Both the position numbers and the translations under genes were made by a program. The notes beneath the pieces are model-generated. The model searched no databases and was not told where the DNA came from. It saw only the letters and a program-made list of their open reading frames with translations. Below, piece after piece: positions 26,376-35,041 of a DNA stretch of 64,000 nucleotides (positions within the stretch are counted from its first letter, which is position 1; every line of letters starts with the position of its first letter). The stretch covers positions 1 through 64,000 of the forward strand of contig JBBQAA010000002.1 of NCBI GenBank assembly GCA_038276395.1. Direction: 5' to 3'. The DNA is from JBBQAA01 sp038276395. Lineage in GTDB: Bacteria; Actinomycetota; Thermoleophilia; Solirubrobacterales; Solirubrobacteraceae.

Positions 26376-27116
26376 ATGCCTGACGACCTCGAGCCGCCGC
26401 GCGAGGGCGAGGAGGTCGTCGCCGCTCGCCTCACCGGACCCACGGACACCCTGCCGGAGGACCCGCTGGCGCAGGTCGCGGACCCCGATTTCCCGACCGT
26501 CCTACGGGGCTATGACCGCGGCGCGGTCGAGGCCTACGTCGAGCGCGTCGCGCGTCTCGTCTCCGAGCTGCATGCCTCCCGCTCCCCGCGCGAGGCCGTG
26601 CGCCAGGCGCTCGAGCGCGTGGGCGCGGAGACGACCGACATCCTGCGCGAGGCCCATGAGGCCGCCCACAAGGTCACGCGCGAGGCGGAGGAGAAGGCCG
26701 AGGCGCTCACCCGCAGCTCGCGCGAGCAGGCCGACCTGCTCGGCTCCTCGAGCCGGGCCGAGGCCGAGGAGCGGACGGCCCGCGCGCAGGCGGAGGCGAC
26801 GACGTACGAGGCCTCCTCGCGCGCCGAGGCCGCGGAGCGGACGGCCGGGGCCGAGGTGCAGGCGGCGGCGACGCTCGCCGAGGCCCAGGAGCGACTGGCT
26901 CTCCTCGACCGCGACATCGACGCGATCTGGCAGGAGCGCCAGCGCCTGATCGACGACGTGCGCCGCGTGGCCGGCGAGCTCGGGTCGCTGGCCGGGGAGG
27001 CCGAGGCGCGCTACCCGGCCGAGGAGCCCGCGGCCGCGGCCGGGCCGAACGAGTCGTTCGGCGCGACCGTCGAGATCCCCGCCGCCGAGCGGCCGGACGC
27101 CGATCCGCCTTCGTAG
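26376..27116 (+). CDS. DivIVA-domain coiled-coil protein
   Basis: A 246-aa protein. Residues about 30-60 carry the DivIVA/Wag31-type membrane-binding motif FPTVLRGYDRGAVEAYVERV, followed by a long Glu/Ala/Arg-rich coiled coil with heptad-like repeats (EAEERTARAQAEATTYEASS and its near repeat SSRAEAAERTAGAEVQ). DivIVA-domain proteins mark curved membranes, poles and septa. ATG 26376 is preferred over ATG 26346 because TAGCCT is 10 nt upstream. The TAG stop is part of the -10 of the next gene. Confidence 0.85.
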   Translation: MPDDLEPPREGEEVVAARLTGPTDTLPEDPLAQVADPDFPTVLRGYDRGAVEAYVERVARLVSELHASRSPREAVRQALERVGAETTDILREAHEAAHKVTREAEEKAEALTRSSREQADLLGSSSRAEAEERTARAQAEATTYEASSRAEAAERTAGAEVQAAATLAEAQERLALLDRDIDAIWQERQRLIDDVRRVAGELGSLAGEAEARYPAEEPAAAAGPNESFGATVEIPAAERPDADPPS

Positions 27117-27125
27117 CCTGCGGGG

Positions 27126-27962
27126 GTGGCCGACCCCCGCGTGATCGAGCTGCACCACCTCGGCCGGGAGCGCGTCATCGGCGCCTGGCTGGTCGGCGAC
27201 GTGATCGTCGACCCCGGGCCGTCCTCGACGCTTGAGGAACTGCTCGCGGGCCTCGACGGGGCCACGCCGCGCGCGCTCCACCTGACCCACATCCACCTCG
27301 ACCACGCGGGCGCGAGTGGGTCGCTCGTCGAGCGCTTCCCCGACCTGCAGGTGTACGTCCACGAGCTCGGCGCACCGCACATGGCCGCGCCCGAGAAGCT
27401 CCTGAAGAGCGCGAAGCGGCTCTACGGAGAGGACATGGACCGCCTGTGGGGTGAGTTCCGGCCCGTTCCCGAGGCGAACATCCACCTGCTCTCGGGCGAC
27501 GAGACGCTCCCCGGGGGCTGGGAGGTCGCCTACACCCCCGGCCACGCCTCCCACCACGTGACCTACTTCCACGAGGGGACCGCGTACTGCGGCGACGTGG
27601 GCGGCGTGCGCATCTCGCCCGGGCTCGCCTTCGCCCCCACGCCGCCGCCGGACATCGACCTCGAGCGCTGGCACGCCTCGATCGACCTGCTCGCCGAGCG
27701 CCGCCCCGAGCGCCTCGCGGTCACCCACTTCGGGGCGTGGGAGGACGTCGAGCATCACCTCGGCGAGGTCTCCCGCCGGCTCGACGCCTGGGCCGCGCTC
27801 GCGCGCGACCGGGACGAGGCCGGGTTCATCGCGGCGGTGAGCGACGAGGTCGAGCGCGCCAGCGGGGATGATCTGGCCATGGCCGAGGCGGCGACCCAGG
27901 CCGCGCCGCCCGATCAGCTCTACGCCGGGCTCTCGCGCTACTGGGAGAAGCACGGAGGGTGA
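27126..27962 (+). CDS. Metallo-beta-lactamase-fold hydrolase
   Basis: A 278-aa MBL-fold enzyme with the metal motif THIHLDHAG (His55, His57, Asp59, His60), the third-ligand region YTPGHASHHVTY, Asp in YCGDVGGV, and a final His in AVTHFG. The overall form is glyoxalase II-like; the substrate is unknown. GTG start, with TAGCCT (27114-27119) 6 nt upstream. The stop overlaps clpS by GTGA, so it leads a three-gene operon with clpS and a hydrolase. Confidence 0.9.
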   Translation: MADPRVIELHHLGRERVIGAWLVGDVIVDPGPSSTLEELLAGLDGATPRALHLTHIHLDHAGASGSLVERFPDLQVYVHELGAPHMAAPEKLLKSAKRLYGEDMDRLWGEFRPVPEANIHLLSGDETLPGGWEVAYTPGHASHHVTYFHEGTAYCGDVGGVRISPGLAFAPTPPPDIDLERWHASIDLLAERRPERLAVTHFGAWEDVEHHLGEVSRRLDAWAALARDRDEAGFIAAVSDEVERASGDDLAMAEAATQAAPPDQLYAGLSRYWEKHGG

Positions 27963-28249
27963 GCGGCCAGGTCATCGAGCGCCCGCGGGTCGGCGGTCCC
28001 GGCTCCGGTCTCGGCGGGCCATGGCGCGTGATCGTCCTCAACGACGACCACAACACCTTCGACGGCGTCGCCGCCGCGCTCGCGCAGTTCATCCCGGGCG
28101 TCACGCTCGATCGCGGTCACCGGTTCGCCGACCAGATCCACCGGCAGGGGCAGGCCATCGTGTGGAGCGGGCCCAAGGAGGTCGCCGAGCTCTATTGGGA
28201 GCAATTGAGAGACGCGGGGCTGAGCATGGCCCCGCTCGAGGAGGGGTAG
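27959..28249 (+). CDS. clpS: ClpS, Clp protease N-end-rule adaptor
   Basis: A 96-aa adaptor. WRVIVLNDDHNTFDGV is the ClpS core with the acidic pocket (NDD-x-N-T) that binds N-terminal destabilising residues, and HRFADQIHRQGQAIVWSGPKE completes the fold. It delivers N-end-rule substrates to ClpA/ClpC-ClpP. Start GTG overlaps the MBL-fold gene; the stop TAG is directly followed by the ATG of the hydrolase. A clpP gene is 7 kb downstream. Confidence 0.93.
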   Translation: MSGQVIERPRVGGPGSGLGGPWRVIVLNDDHNTFDGVAAALAQFIPGVTLDRGHRFADQIHRQGQAIVWSGPKEVAELYWEQLRDAGLSMAPLEEG

Positions 28250-29092
28250 ATGACCGAACCGGTGCCCGACTTCCACCGCGGCGGGGAGGGCGAGCCGCTC
28301 GTCCTTCTCCACGGCTTCACCGACACCCGGCGCACGTGGACGCCGATCGTCCCCGCGCTCGAGGCGCGCCACGACGTCTTCGCGCCGACGCTGCCGGGCC
28401 ACCACGGCGGCCGGCAGTTCGACGTGGGCGCCGACACGAGCCTCGACTCCATCGCGGCGCTGCTCGAGGAGCGTCTCGACGCCGAGGGCATCGAGACCGC
28501 GCATCTCGTCGGCAACTCGCTCGGCGGCTGGCTCGCGCTGATGCTCGCGGCCCGCGGCCGCGCCCGCTCGGTCGTCGCCCTCTGCCCCGCCGGCGGGTGG
28601 GAGCACGGCTCCAAGGAGGAGAAGGCGATCCTCCGCTACTTCCAGGTCAACGAGAAGCTCATGCGCCACGGGCGCTTCGCGCTGCGCGCGGTCGCCTCGC
28701 GGCCGCGCCTGCGGGCGCTGGCGCTGCGCGAGCTCGTGGCGCATCCCTCGCGGGTTGATGCGCGCTCGGCCTGGTCGCTGATCGACGGTGCCGCCCACTG
28801 CACGATCGTCGAGGACTCCCTCGCCCAGACCCGCGCCGGCGAGCAGTTCGGCGATCTCGACCCGATGGACGTCCCCGTCCGCATCGCCTACGGCGAGAAG
28901 GACCGGATCATCCGCTGGCCGTCGTGCTACACGCGGCTGCGGGAGACCCTGCCGGAGGCCGAGTTCGTCGAGCTGAAGGACGTCGGTCACCTGCCGATGT
29001 GGGACGACCCGGAGCTCGTGGCGCGCACGGTGCTCGAGGTCACGGCGCCGGCGGCCGCGCGCGAGGACGCGGAGGCGGCGGCCCCGGCGTGA
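28250..29092 (+). CDS. Alpha/beta hydrolase
   Basis: A 280-aa alpha/beta-fold hydrolase with an N-terminal LVLLHGFTDTRRTW (oxyanion region), nucleophile elbow VGNSLGGWLA (Ser90), Asp in RIAYGEKDRII and the catalytic His in VGHLPMWDD. It resembles the 2-hydroxymuconic-type and esterase group; the substrate is unknown. The ATG begins right after the clpS stop (TAGATG), so translation is coupled. It ends before a nested hairpin terminator. Confidence 0.88.
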   Translation: MTEPVPDFHRGGEGEPLVLLHGFTDTRRTWTPIVPALEARHDVFAPTLPGHHGGRQFDVGADTSLDSIAALLEERLDAEGIETAHLVGNSLGGWLALMLAARGRARSVVALCPAGGWEHGSKEEKAILRYFQVNEKLMRHGRFALRAVASRPRLRALALRELVAHPSRVDARSAWSLIDGAAHCTIVEDSLAQTRAGEQFGDLDPMDVPVRIAYGEKDRIIRWPSCYTRLRETLPEAEFVELKDVGHLPMWDDPELVARTVLEVTAPAAAREDAEAAAPA

Positions 29093-29098
29093 GCGCGC

Positions 29099-29145
29099 CG
29101 CTGTCCTGGGTTCGTACGCCATAGGCGTATCAGGGCAGGACAGCG
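29099..29145. terminator. Nested double hairpin between convergent genes
   Basis: Outer arms CGCTGTCCTG (29099-29108) and CAGGACAGCG (29136-29145) are a perfect 10-bp pair. Inside, TACGCC-ATA-GGCGTA (29115-29129) forms a 6-bp hairpin. The element sits between the 3' ends of the hydrolase (plus) and the secreted esterase (minus), so it probably acts as a bidirectional terminator, although no T-run is present. Confidence 0.65.
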
Positions 29146-29163
29146 ACCGGCCGCGCGTCCCGG

Positions 29164-31365
29164 CTACCCCGCGCGCACCATCCGTCCGCAGCCCGCCAGC
29201 GTGATCGCGATCGGGCCGTCGGAGCGGCGGATCTGCACGCTGGCGTTGCAGGTGATCCGGGCGCGTCTCGGGTCGATCGTCGCCGCGGCGACGTTGGTGG
29301 CCGTGATGTCGATCGCGTCGGCCTTGGGCGTCACCGGCGCCGCGCCCCAGCTCTGGCCCTGGCGCGCGAACTGGATCGGGCCGAGGTGGCCGCCCGTGAG
29401 CGTCCCCAGCGAGCCGAGCGGAATGCTCGTGACCGGCGGGTCGCCGACGCCGAAGCCCTTGGAGGAGGCGTCGATCTGCGCGTCGCCGCTCCCGCGGAGC
29501 TTGACGCCCGAGACCCAGTAGGCGTGGTTGGCCACCACCCCGAGGTTCGCGTGGTCGCGCGTCGGATCGACGGCGTAGGTCACGCGGGGCGGGCTACGGT
29601 CGACCTTGGCGGTGCCGAGGAAGGCGGCGGCCGGCCCGTACTCGTCGTTGACCGCCAGCTCGAGGTGGTTCGGGGTGATCGGCGAGCAGCCCGCGCTCGC
29701 GCACGGCCGGTAGATGTCGAGCTCGTTGCGGTAGCCGAGCGAGGCGAGCTTCGCCGCCGTCGCCGTGTACTCCGGGAAGGGCACGAGCTCGTCGGCCACG
29801 TTGTTCCACATGAGCACGGGCAGGTTGCGGAAGGAGGCGAGGACGTCTGCGTTGGTCTCCGTCCCCACCGTGGGCTGCGCGCGCGCGAACAGGTCGGGGA
29901 ACTGCGCGCCGAGCTTGAACGTGCCAAAGCCGCCCATCGAGTAGCCGGTGATGACGCTCGTGGCCGGGTCGAGCCGGTAGCGCCGGGCGACGTCGTTCCA
30001 CACGTCGAAGACGTCGGCGGCGCCGTAGTTCTCGTAGAACTCATCCGGGCCGCGCGCCTCGGGCGTGATGACGATCGAGCCCGCGCCGCGGTCGCCGAAC
30101 TCGCTCTGGTTGCGGCTCCCGAGGTACTGGTTGTAGTTGGCCGAGAGGGAGTGCAGGAGCAGCGTCAGCCCGAAGCCCGCGGCCGGCCGCGGCTTCGGCG
30201 GCACGTAGATCGCGTACGGCTCGAGGCGGCCGGTGTACTGGCCGCGGCAGGTGGCCGCGGAACCCAGGCAGCTGCGGGCGAAGCTCGCGCCCTGGGCCGT
30301 CTCGAAGTGCGAGGGCAGGATGCGGTCGAACGCGCCGGTGCGCGGCACGCGGGAATCGTCGCGGACCCGCGCCGCGAGCTTCGCGAAGGACACCCGGGCG
30401 AAGAACGGCGAGATGTCCCCCTTGGCCAGGGCGGCGCCCTGGGCGCGGTCACGCCACCACGCGGGGTCGGTGAGGACCTTCGTGCCCTCGGTCACCGACT
30501 GCCGCGGCTCGGCCGTGCGGAAGGCGACGTTGAAGAACGCCGCCGGAGCGCCCGCGGTGCCCGCGCCGCCCGAGGTCGTGGCGTCGGCGATCGCGCCGGG
30601 GAGGAGGTAGCGGCCTCGCGCCGCGTTCCACAGCCCGACGCCCGCGGCCAGGCGGACCGTCCGCCGGCGCGGGTTCCAGTCCTTGTGGGAGACCGTCACC
30701 GAGATCTGCCGGCGGCGGCGGTCCACGCGCACGCGCAGGGTGGAGCCGCGGACGCGGCGGCCGGTGGCGGCGTTCGTCAGCTCGGCGACCATCTCCCCGC
30801 CCCGCGGATGCACCGAGACGAACAGGTCGGCGGGCGCCGAGACGTTGGCCCCGAGCGGGAAGGGACGGAGTTTGCCCGGCGTACCGCCGATGGCGATCGC
30901 GAAGGCCACGAGCGAGGGGTCGTTCAGAGTGTTGAGGGTGACGCGAAACGAGGTGCTCGTGCGCGCGGCCCGCACGCGGAGCTCGACGAGGTCGGCCGCG
31001 TTCTGCGCGTAGCGCGGGTCGGTGGGATAGGTGTAGGTGCCGTTCTGCTTGGAGAACGTGTTGCCGCCCGAGCGCGGATCGGTCGGGTCCGGCGTGCCCT
31101 GGGCGCCGTTGTCGTCGTAGAGGTAGTCCTGGTAGAGGAACTCGCCGCTGCGATAGGCCGTCGCGCCCGAGATGAGGATCGGCGCCGCCCGCCACGGCGC
31201 GCGGTTCGAGAGCTGGGGAGCGGACGCCGGCTTGGCGTAGAGCAGGTCGGGCCCGGGCCGGTGCCCGGAGGCGACGCTCGGCAGCGAGCCGGCGCGGGCC
31301 GCGCTCGGGGCGGCGAGGAGGAGCGGGGTGGTCAGGAAAAGGGCGAGGCGGCGAGTGAGGGTCAC
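29164..31365 (-). CDS. Large secreted esterase with N-terminal glucodextranase-like domain
   Basis: A 733-aa exported protein. The signal peptide is RRLALFLTTPLLLAAPSAARA. Residues about 40-290 are a beta-rich domain of the glucodextranase C-terminal/DOMON type (LISGATAYRSGEFLYQDYLY, YAQNAADLVELRVRA). Residues about 380-600 form an alpha/beta hydrolase with VITGYSMGGFGTFKLG (Ser476), a feruloyl-esterase/PHB-depolymerase-like arrangement, and the final His probably in ITPNHLELAVN. A small beta domain with paired Cys ends the protein. It is likely a polymer- or carbohydrate-linked ester hydrolase. GTG is 7 nt after TAAGAA (minus strand). Confidence 0.85.
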   Translation of the reverse strand: MTLTRRLALFLTTPLLLAAPSAARAGSLPSVASGHRPGPDLLYAKPASAPQLSNRAPWRAAPILISGATAYRSGEFLYQDYLYDDNGAQGTPDPTDPRSGGNTFSKQNGTYTYPTDPRYAQNAADLVELRVRAARTSTSFRVTLNTLNDPSLVAFAIAIGGTPGKLRPFPLGANVSAPADLFVSVHPRGGEMVAELTNAATGRRVRGSTLRVRVDRRRRQISVTVSHKDWNPRRRTVRLAAGVGLWNAARGRYLLPGAIADATTSGGAGTAGAPAAFFNVAFRTAEPRQSVTEGTKVLTDPAWWRDRAQGAALAKGDISPFFARVSFAKLAARVRDDSRVPRTGAFDRILPSHFETAQGASFARSCLGSAATCRGQYTGRLEPYAIYVPPKPRPAAGFGLTLLLHSLSANYNQYLGSRNQSEFGDRGAGSIVITPEARGPDEFYENYGAADVFDVWNDVARRYRLDPATSVITGYSMGGFGTFKLGAQFPDLFARAQPTVGTETNADVLASFRNLPVLMWNNVADELVPFPEYTATAAKLASLGYRNELDIYRPCASAGCSPITPNHLELAVNDEYGPAAAFLGTAKVDRSPPRVTYAVDPTRDHANLGVVANHAYWVSGVKLRGSGDAQIDASSKGFGVGDPPVTSIPLGSLGTLTGGHLGPIQFARQGQSWGAAPVTPKADAIDITATNVAAATIDPRRARITCNASVQIRRSDGPIAITLAGCGRMVRAG

Positions 31366-31372
31366 GCGTCTG

Positions 31373-31400
31373 TTCTTAGCAGACCGCGAGCCGGTAGAAC
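31373..31400. promoter_or_regulatory. Divergent leaderless -10 boxes (esterase / LOG gene)
   Basis: Minus-strand TAAGAA (plus 31373-31378) is 7 nt before the esterase GTG. Plus-strand TAGAAC (31395-31400) is 7 nt before ATG 31408. Only 42 nt separate the two start codons. Confidence 0.5.
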
Positions 31401-31407
31401 TCCGGCC

Positions 31408-32511
31408 ATGGCCGCCGCTCCCACGAGGCCGCCGCGGCGGCGGAGCGTCCGCGAGCTCGAGGACCTCACCTCGCTCCTGCGCCAGGGCGCGGATCTCCGC
31501 GGGTTCGCGCTCCAGGACATCGACCTGCGCGAGGCGGCGATCTCGTGGGAGCGCATGCGGCTCGAGGGCACGCTGCTGCTCGGCTGCCCGCTCCCGCCCG
31601 GCGCCCGCGAGACGATCGAGGCCCGCGGCGGGACGGTCTTCCCCCGGTTCGGCGCGCGTCCCTACAACCCGTATCGCAGCACGCTCTACACGCCGGAGGA
31701 GCTGTGCGCCGTCGCGGGTGCGGGCCGGACCCGCGACGAGGAGATCCACGCCTTCTACGTCGCCGCCGGCGCCTCCTTCCCCGACGTCGGCGAGGCGCTG
31801 GCCCAGCGCGTGCACGACCACGCGATCGATGACGCCCTCGCCGATCTCGTCGGGCACGACTCCGCCGCGCGGCTCGCGCGGCGGATCGTCGGCGTCATGG
31901 GCGGCCACGCGGTCCCCCGCGACGCCCCGGCCTACCGCGAGGCGGCGCGCGTGGCCTGGCTCCTCGGCTCGGACCACCTGATCGTCACCGGCGGCGGCCC
32001 GGGGGTGATGGAGGCGGCGAACCTCGGCGCCGCGCTCGCGGGGCGCCCCGAGGCCGACTTCGCGCGCGCGCTCGAGCTGGGCGAGCCCGAGGCGATCATC
32101 GCCGCCTTCCCCGAGCGCCGGGCGAATCTGGCCGTCCCCACCTGGTTCTACGGCTTCGAGCCGGTCAACCGCTTCGCCACCCACGTGGCCAAGTACTTCG
32201 CCAACTCGATCCGCGAGGACGGCCTCCTGGCCATGTGCCTGCACGGGATCGTCTACGCGGAGGGCGGCGCCGGGACCGTGCAGGAGGTCTTCATGGACGC
32301 CGAGCAGAACGCCTACGCCACCTTAGGCTTCCGCAGCCCGATGGCCCTCCTCGGCGCCGAGCGGTGGGATCCCGCCGGCGGCGCGGGGGTCTTCCCGGCG
32401 CTCGCGCGCGAGGCGGCGGAGTACCGGGAGATGGTCGGGCTGTGCGGCGGCGCGGAGGAGGCGGCGGCGTTCATCCGCGCCCACCCGCCGCAACGCGCCG
32501 AGCTCGGTTAG
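31408..32511 (+). CDS. LOG-family Rossmann-fold nucleotide-binding protein with N-terminal extension
   Basis: A 367-aa protein. Residues about 150-340 are a LOG/TIGR00730-type fold: GVMGGHAVPRD, VTGGGPGVMEAANLGA (nucleotide loop) and YAEGGAGTVQEVF (the PGGxGTxxE catalytic motif, with PGG here EGG). LOG proteins release cytokinin-type bases from nucleoside monophosphates. The N-terminal 120 residues (RELEDLTSLLRQGADLRGFA and so on) are an extra domain with a pentapeptide-repeat-like DLREAAISWERMRLEG stretch, seen in the bacterial 'Rossmann fold nucleotide-binding protein' subgroup. ATG 31408 follows TAGAAC by 7 nt. Confidence 0.85.
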   Translation: MAAAPTRPPRRRSVRELEDLTSLLRQGADLRGFALQDIDLREAAISWERMRLEGTLLLGCPLPPGARETIEARGGTVFPRFGARPYNPYRSTLYTPEELCAVAGAGRTRDEEIHAFYVAAGASFPDVGEALAQRVHDHAIDDALADLVGHDSAARLARRIVGVMGGHAVPRDAPAYREAARVAWLLGSDHLIVTGGGPGVMEAANLGAALAGRPEADFARALELGEPEAIIAAFPERRANLAVPTWFYGFEPVNRFATHVAKYFANSIREDGLLAMCLHGIVYAEGGAGTVQEVFMDAEQNAYATLGFRSPMALLGAERWDPAGGAGVFPALAREAAEYREMVGLCGGAEEAAAFIRAHPPQRAELG

Positions 32512-32566
32512 GGCCGGCGGCCGGCCGGGCAAGTCGAGGTAGAGAATCCCGACCGAGAGGAACCCC

Positions 32567-33148
32567 ATGGCCGACGAGCTGAAGGGCAAGAAGATCGCCA
32601 TCATCGCCGCCGACGGCGTCGAGCAGGTCGAGCTCGAGCAGCCGCGCGACGCGGTCGCCGGCGCCGGCGCCGAGACGGAGCTGATCTCGCTCGCGGAGGG
32701 CGAGATCCAGGCGATGAACGGCGACATCGACCAGGGCGACAAGTTCTCGGTCGACAAGGTCATCGGCGACGCCGCGGCCGAGGACTACGACGGGCTGATC
32801 CTCCCCGGCGGGGTGGCCAACCCCGACAACCTGCGCCAGGACGAGGACGTCATCGCCTTTTTGCAGGCGTACTTCAAGACCGGCAAGCCGGTCGGGGTCA
32901 TCTGCCACGGGCCGTGGACGCTCGTCGAGGCCGACCTCGTCAAGGGGCGGACGCTCACGTCCTTCCCGAGCGTGCGCACGGACATCGAGAACGCCGGCGG
33001 CAAGTGGGTCGACGAGGAGGTCGTCACCGACGAGGGGCTCGTCTCGAGCCGCAATCCGGACGACCTGCCCGCCTTCTGCGCGAAGATCGTCGAGGAGTTC
33101 GCCGAGGGCGCCCACGACGTGGCGGAGGAGGGGGCGACCGCGGCGTAG
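32567..33148 (+). CDS. DJ-1/PfpI family protein (class I glutamine amidotransferase-like)
   Basis: A 193-aa PfpI-type protein. The Cys nucleophile is C113 in VGVICHGPWTLVEADLV, with the preceding ILPGGVANPDNLR and the general form of YhbO/PfpI deglycases or stress proteases. The length fits the family (about 170-190). Likely role: stress protection of proteins. It has a leader of about 20 nt after TAGAGA and a Shine-Dalgarno GAGAGGA before the ATG, unlike most genes in the window. Convergent with the desaturase remnant. Confidence 0.9.
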   Translation: MADELKGKKIAIIAADGVEQVELEQPRDAVAGAGAETELISLAEGEIQAMNGDIDQGDKFSVDKVIGDAAAEDYDGLILPGGVANPDNLRQDEDVIAFLQAYFKTGKPVGVICHGPWTLVEADLVKGRTLTSFPSVRTDIENAGGKWVDEEVVTDEGLVSSRNPDDLPAFCAKIVEEFAEGAHDVAEEGATAA

Positions 33149-33165
33149 AGCGCGTCGCCGAGGGC

Positions 33166-33753
33166 TCAGGCCGCCTTGGCGGCCCGGCGTTCCGGCGTGA
33201 TGCGCACGACGTTCCAGGCGAGCCCGAGCCGCTCGAGCGCGCCGTTGACCCACGCGCTCGGGTCGAGCTCGAGGCGCCGGAGCCGTGGACCGCGGAGGTG
33301 GGGAAGGCGTGGTGGTTGTGGTACCGCGCCTCTCCGAGCGAGGGGAGCACGAGCCAGAACACGTTGCGCGACTCGTCGTCGGTGGCGAGCGCCGCGGCCG
33401 ACGAAGTGGCAGAGCGAGTTGATCGACCAGGTCACGTGGTTCAGCAGGAAGACCCGCACGAGCCCGCCCCACAGGAGGCCGGTGAGCCCGCCCATGAAGC
33501 GCCCGGTGAGCGCCCAGCCGAGCGCGAAGGGAAGACTCACGACGCCCTGCACGGCCATCGAGCCCATCACGGCGAGCACGGCCCGCAGTGCGCGCCCCGT
33601 GATGCCGAGGGCGGTCACGAGGTAGAGCCCGAGCGGGATCCCCAGGTCGCTGAGGCCGACGGCGCGGTTCCACAGCAGCACGACCGCCGTGAGAAAGGCG
33701 GCGATGGGGATGCCGACGGCGAACGGGTTCGTGGTCTTGTGGGCGCGGGACAT
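33166..33753 (-). pseudogene. Decayed acyl-CoA/fatty-acid desaturase
   Basis: The protein begins HKTTNPFAVGIPIAAFLTAVV and contains MGSMAVQG, SLPFALGWALTG, LLNHVTWSINSLCHF and the last His box YHNHHAFPTSAVHG, all in the order of delta-9 desaturases. Two things are wrong. First, the HxxxxH and HxxHH boxes that should lie around MGSMAVQG are missing: the sequence jumps from LVTALGIT to GRALRAVLAVMGSM and from AVQG to VVSLPF, so two in-frame deletions removed them. Second, a net two-base loss near 33385-33395 and a one-base loss near 33282 break the frame. The di-iron site cannot form. Confidence 0.75.
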
Positions 33754-33841
33754 GAGCAGACTTGAACCGGGGTCGCAGCTTCTCTCCGTGGCTTGGCCGG
33801 CCTCCCGCGCTCTCGGCGGCCGGACTTGTAGCTTTGTGATA

Positions 33842-35029
33842 ATGGCTGCCCCCGTCCGCCCGTGGCTCGAGCTGCCCCCGGAGGTGGCGGCGGCTCTGCG
33901 GCCGGAGCTCGGCGCGACGACGGAGGAGATCATCGGCGCGCTCCGCGAGGGCGTGCCGGACTACGCGCGCCCGCTCGACGGCGCCTTCGGGGCGGGGCTC
34001 CGCGTCGGGGTCGAGAGCGCGCTCTCGACCTTCGTGGACGAGGTCGAGGCGGGGGAGCGGCTCCCGCGCTCGGACGCCTATGTGAACCTCGGCCGCGGCG
34101 AGTACCACGCCGGGCGGAGCCTCGACGCGCTGCTCGCCGCCTACCGCCTCGGCGCCCGGGTGGCGTGGCGGCGCTTCGCCGCGGCCGGTGCGCGCGCGCC
34201 GCTCGCGCCCGAGCTCCTCTACGCGCTGGCCGAGGCGATCTTCGCCTACATCGACGAGCTCTCCGCCGAGTCGGCCGAGGGCTACGCGCTCGAGCAGTCC
34301 GCCGTGGCCGGCGCGGCGCAGCTTCGCCGGCGGCGCCTGGCGCGCCTGCTCCTGCTCGACCCGCCGGCCGAGCCCGACGCCGCCGCGGCGACCGCGGCCG
34401 AGGCCGGCTGGCCGCTGCCGCCCTCCCTCGCCGTGCTCGTCCTCGCCGGTGAGGCGCGCGAGGCGGTGCTCCGCCGGCTGCCCTCCGAGGCGATCGCCGA
34501 CGCGGGGGAGGAGGAGCTCGCCGTGCTCGTGCCCGACCCGGACGCGCCGGGGCGCCGCGCCTCGCTCGGGCGCGCGATCGAGGCCGCCGGAGCGGGCGTG
34601 AGGGGCGCGCTCGGGCCGAGCGTGGCCTGGCCGGACGCGCCGCTCTCCCGCGCGCGGGCCCGTGCGGCGCTCGCCCTGGCCGCGGCGGGAGCCGTGCCGG
34701 CGGCGCCGCTCGTCGTCGCCGCCGACCACGGGGCGGCGCTCCTGCTCACGAGCGACCCGCGCCTCGTCGCCGATCTCATCCGCGAGACGCTCGCGCCGCT
34801 CGAGGCGCTGCCGCCCGCCACCCGGCAGCGGCTGACCGAGACGCTCGCCGCCTGGCTCGCCGAGCAGGGCCGCCTGCAGCCGGTGGCGGCGCGGCTCGGG
34901 GTCCATCCCCAGACCGTCCGCTACCGCCTGCGCCGCCTGCGCGCGGAGCTCGGCGGCGCGCTCGACGACCCCGACGCGCGCTTCGAGCTCGACCTCGCCC
35001 TGCGCACCCGTGCATATTTGCTAGCTTGA
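33842..35029 (+). CDS. PucR-family transcriptional regulator
   Basis: A 395-aa regulator. The N-terminal 160 residues are a helical sensor (RsbRD_N-like, with GRGEYHAGRSLDALLAAYR). The C-terminal 60 residues are the PucR HTH: TRQRLTETLAAWLAEQGRL, then ARLGVHPQTVRYRLRRLR. PucR-type proteins are metabolite-responsive activators. ATG 33842 follows TAGCTT (33829-33834) by 7 nt. Its stop codon overlaps the promoter of the DNA-binding protein/clpP pair downstream. Confidence 0.9.
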   Translation: MAAPVRPWLELPPEVAAALRPELGATTEEIIGALREGVPDYARPLDGAFGAGLRVGVESALSTFVDEVEAGERLPRSDAYVNLGRGEYHAGRSLDALLAAYRLGARVAWRRFAAAGARAPLAPELLYALAEAIFAYIDELSAESAEGYALEQSAVAGAAQLRRRRLARLLLLDPPAEPDAAAATAAEAGWPLPPSLAVLVLAGEAREAVLRRLPSEAIADAGEEELAVLVPDPDAPGRRASLGRAIEAAGAGVRGALGPSVAWPDAPLSRARARAALALAAAGAVPAAPLVVAADHGAALLLTSDPRLVADLIRETLAPLEALPPATRQRLTETLAAWLAEQGRLQPVAARLGVHPQTVRYRLRRLRAELGGALDDPDARFELDLALRTRAYLLA

Positions 35030-35041
35030 TATCCAGATATG
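35013..35041. promoter_or_regulatory. Inverted repeat around the -10 of the DNA-binding protein/clpP operon
   Basis: CATATTTG (35013-35020) and CAGATATG (35034-35041) match as an inverted repeat at 7 of 8 positions. The 13-nt spacer contains TAGCTT (35022-35027), and the second arm covers the ATG start. The AT-rich patch is unusual for the window. It fits a self-operator of the downstream DNA-binding protein. Confidence 0.45.

Noticed and set aside
29386..31407. Upstream extension of the LOG gene by several hundred codons
   Set aside because: The extension reads antisense to the secreted esterase and is low complexity; the ATG 7 nt after TAGAAC at 31408 starts the conserved protein.
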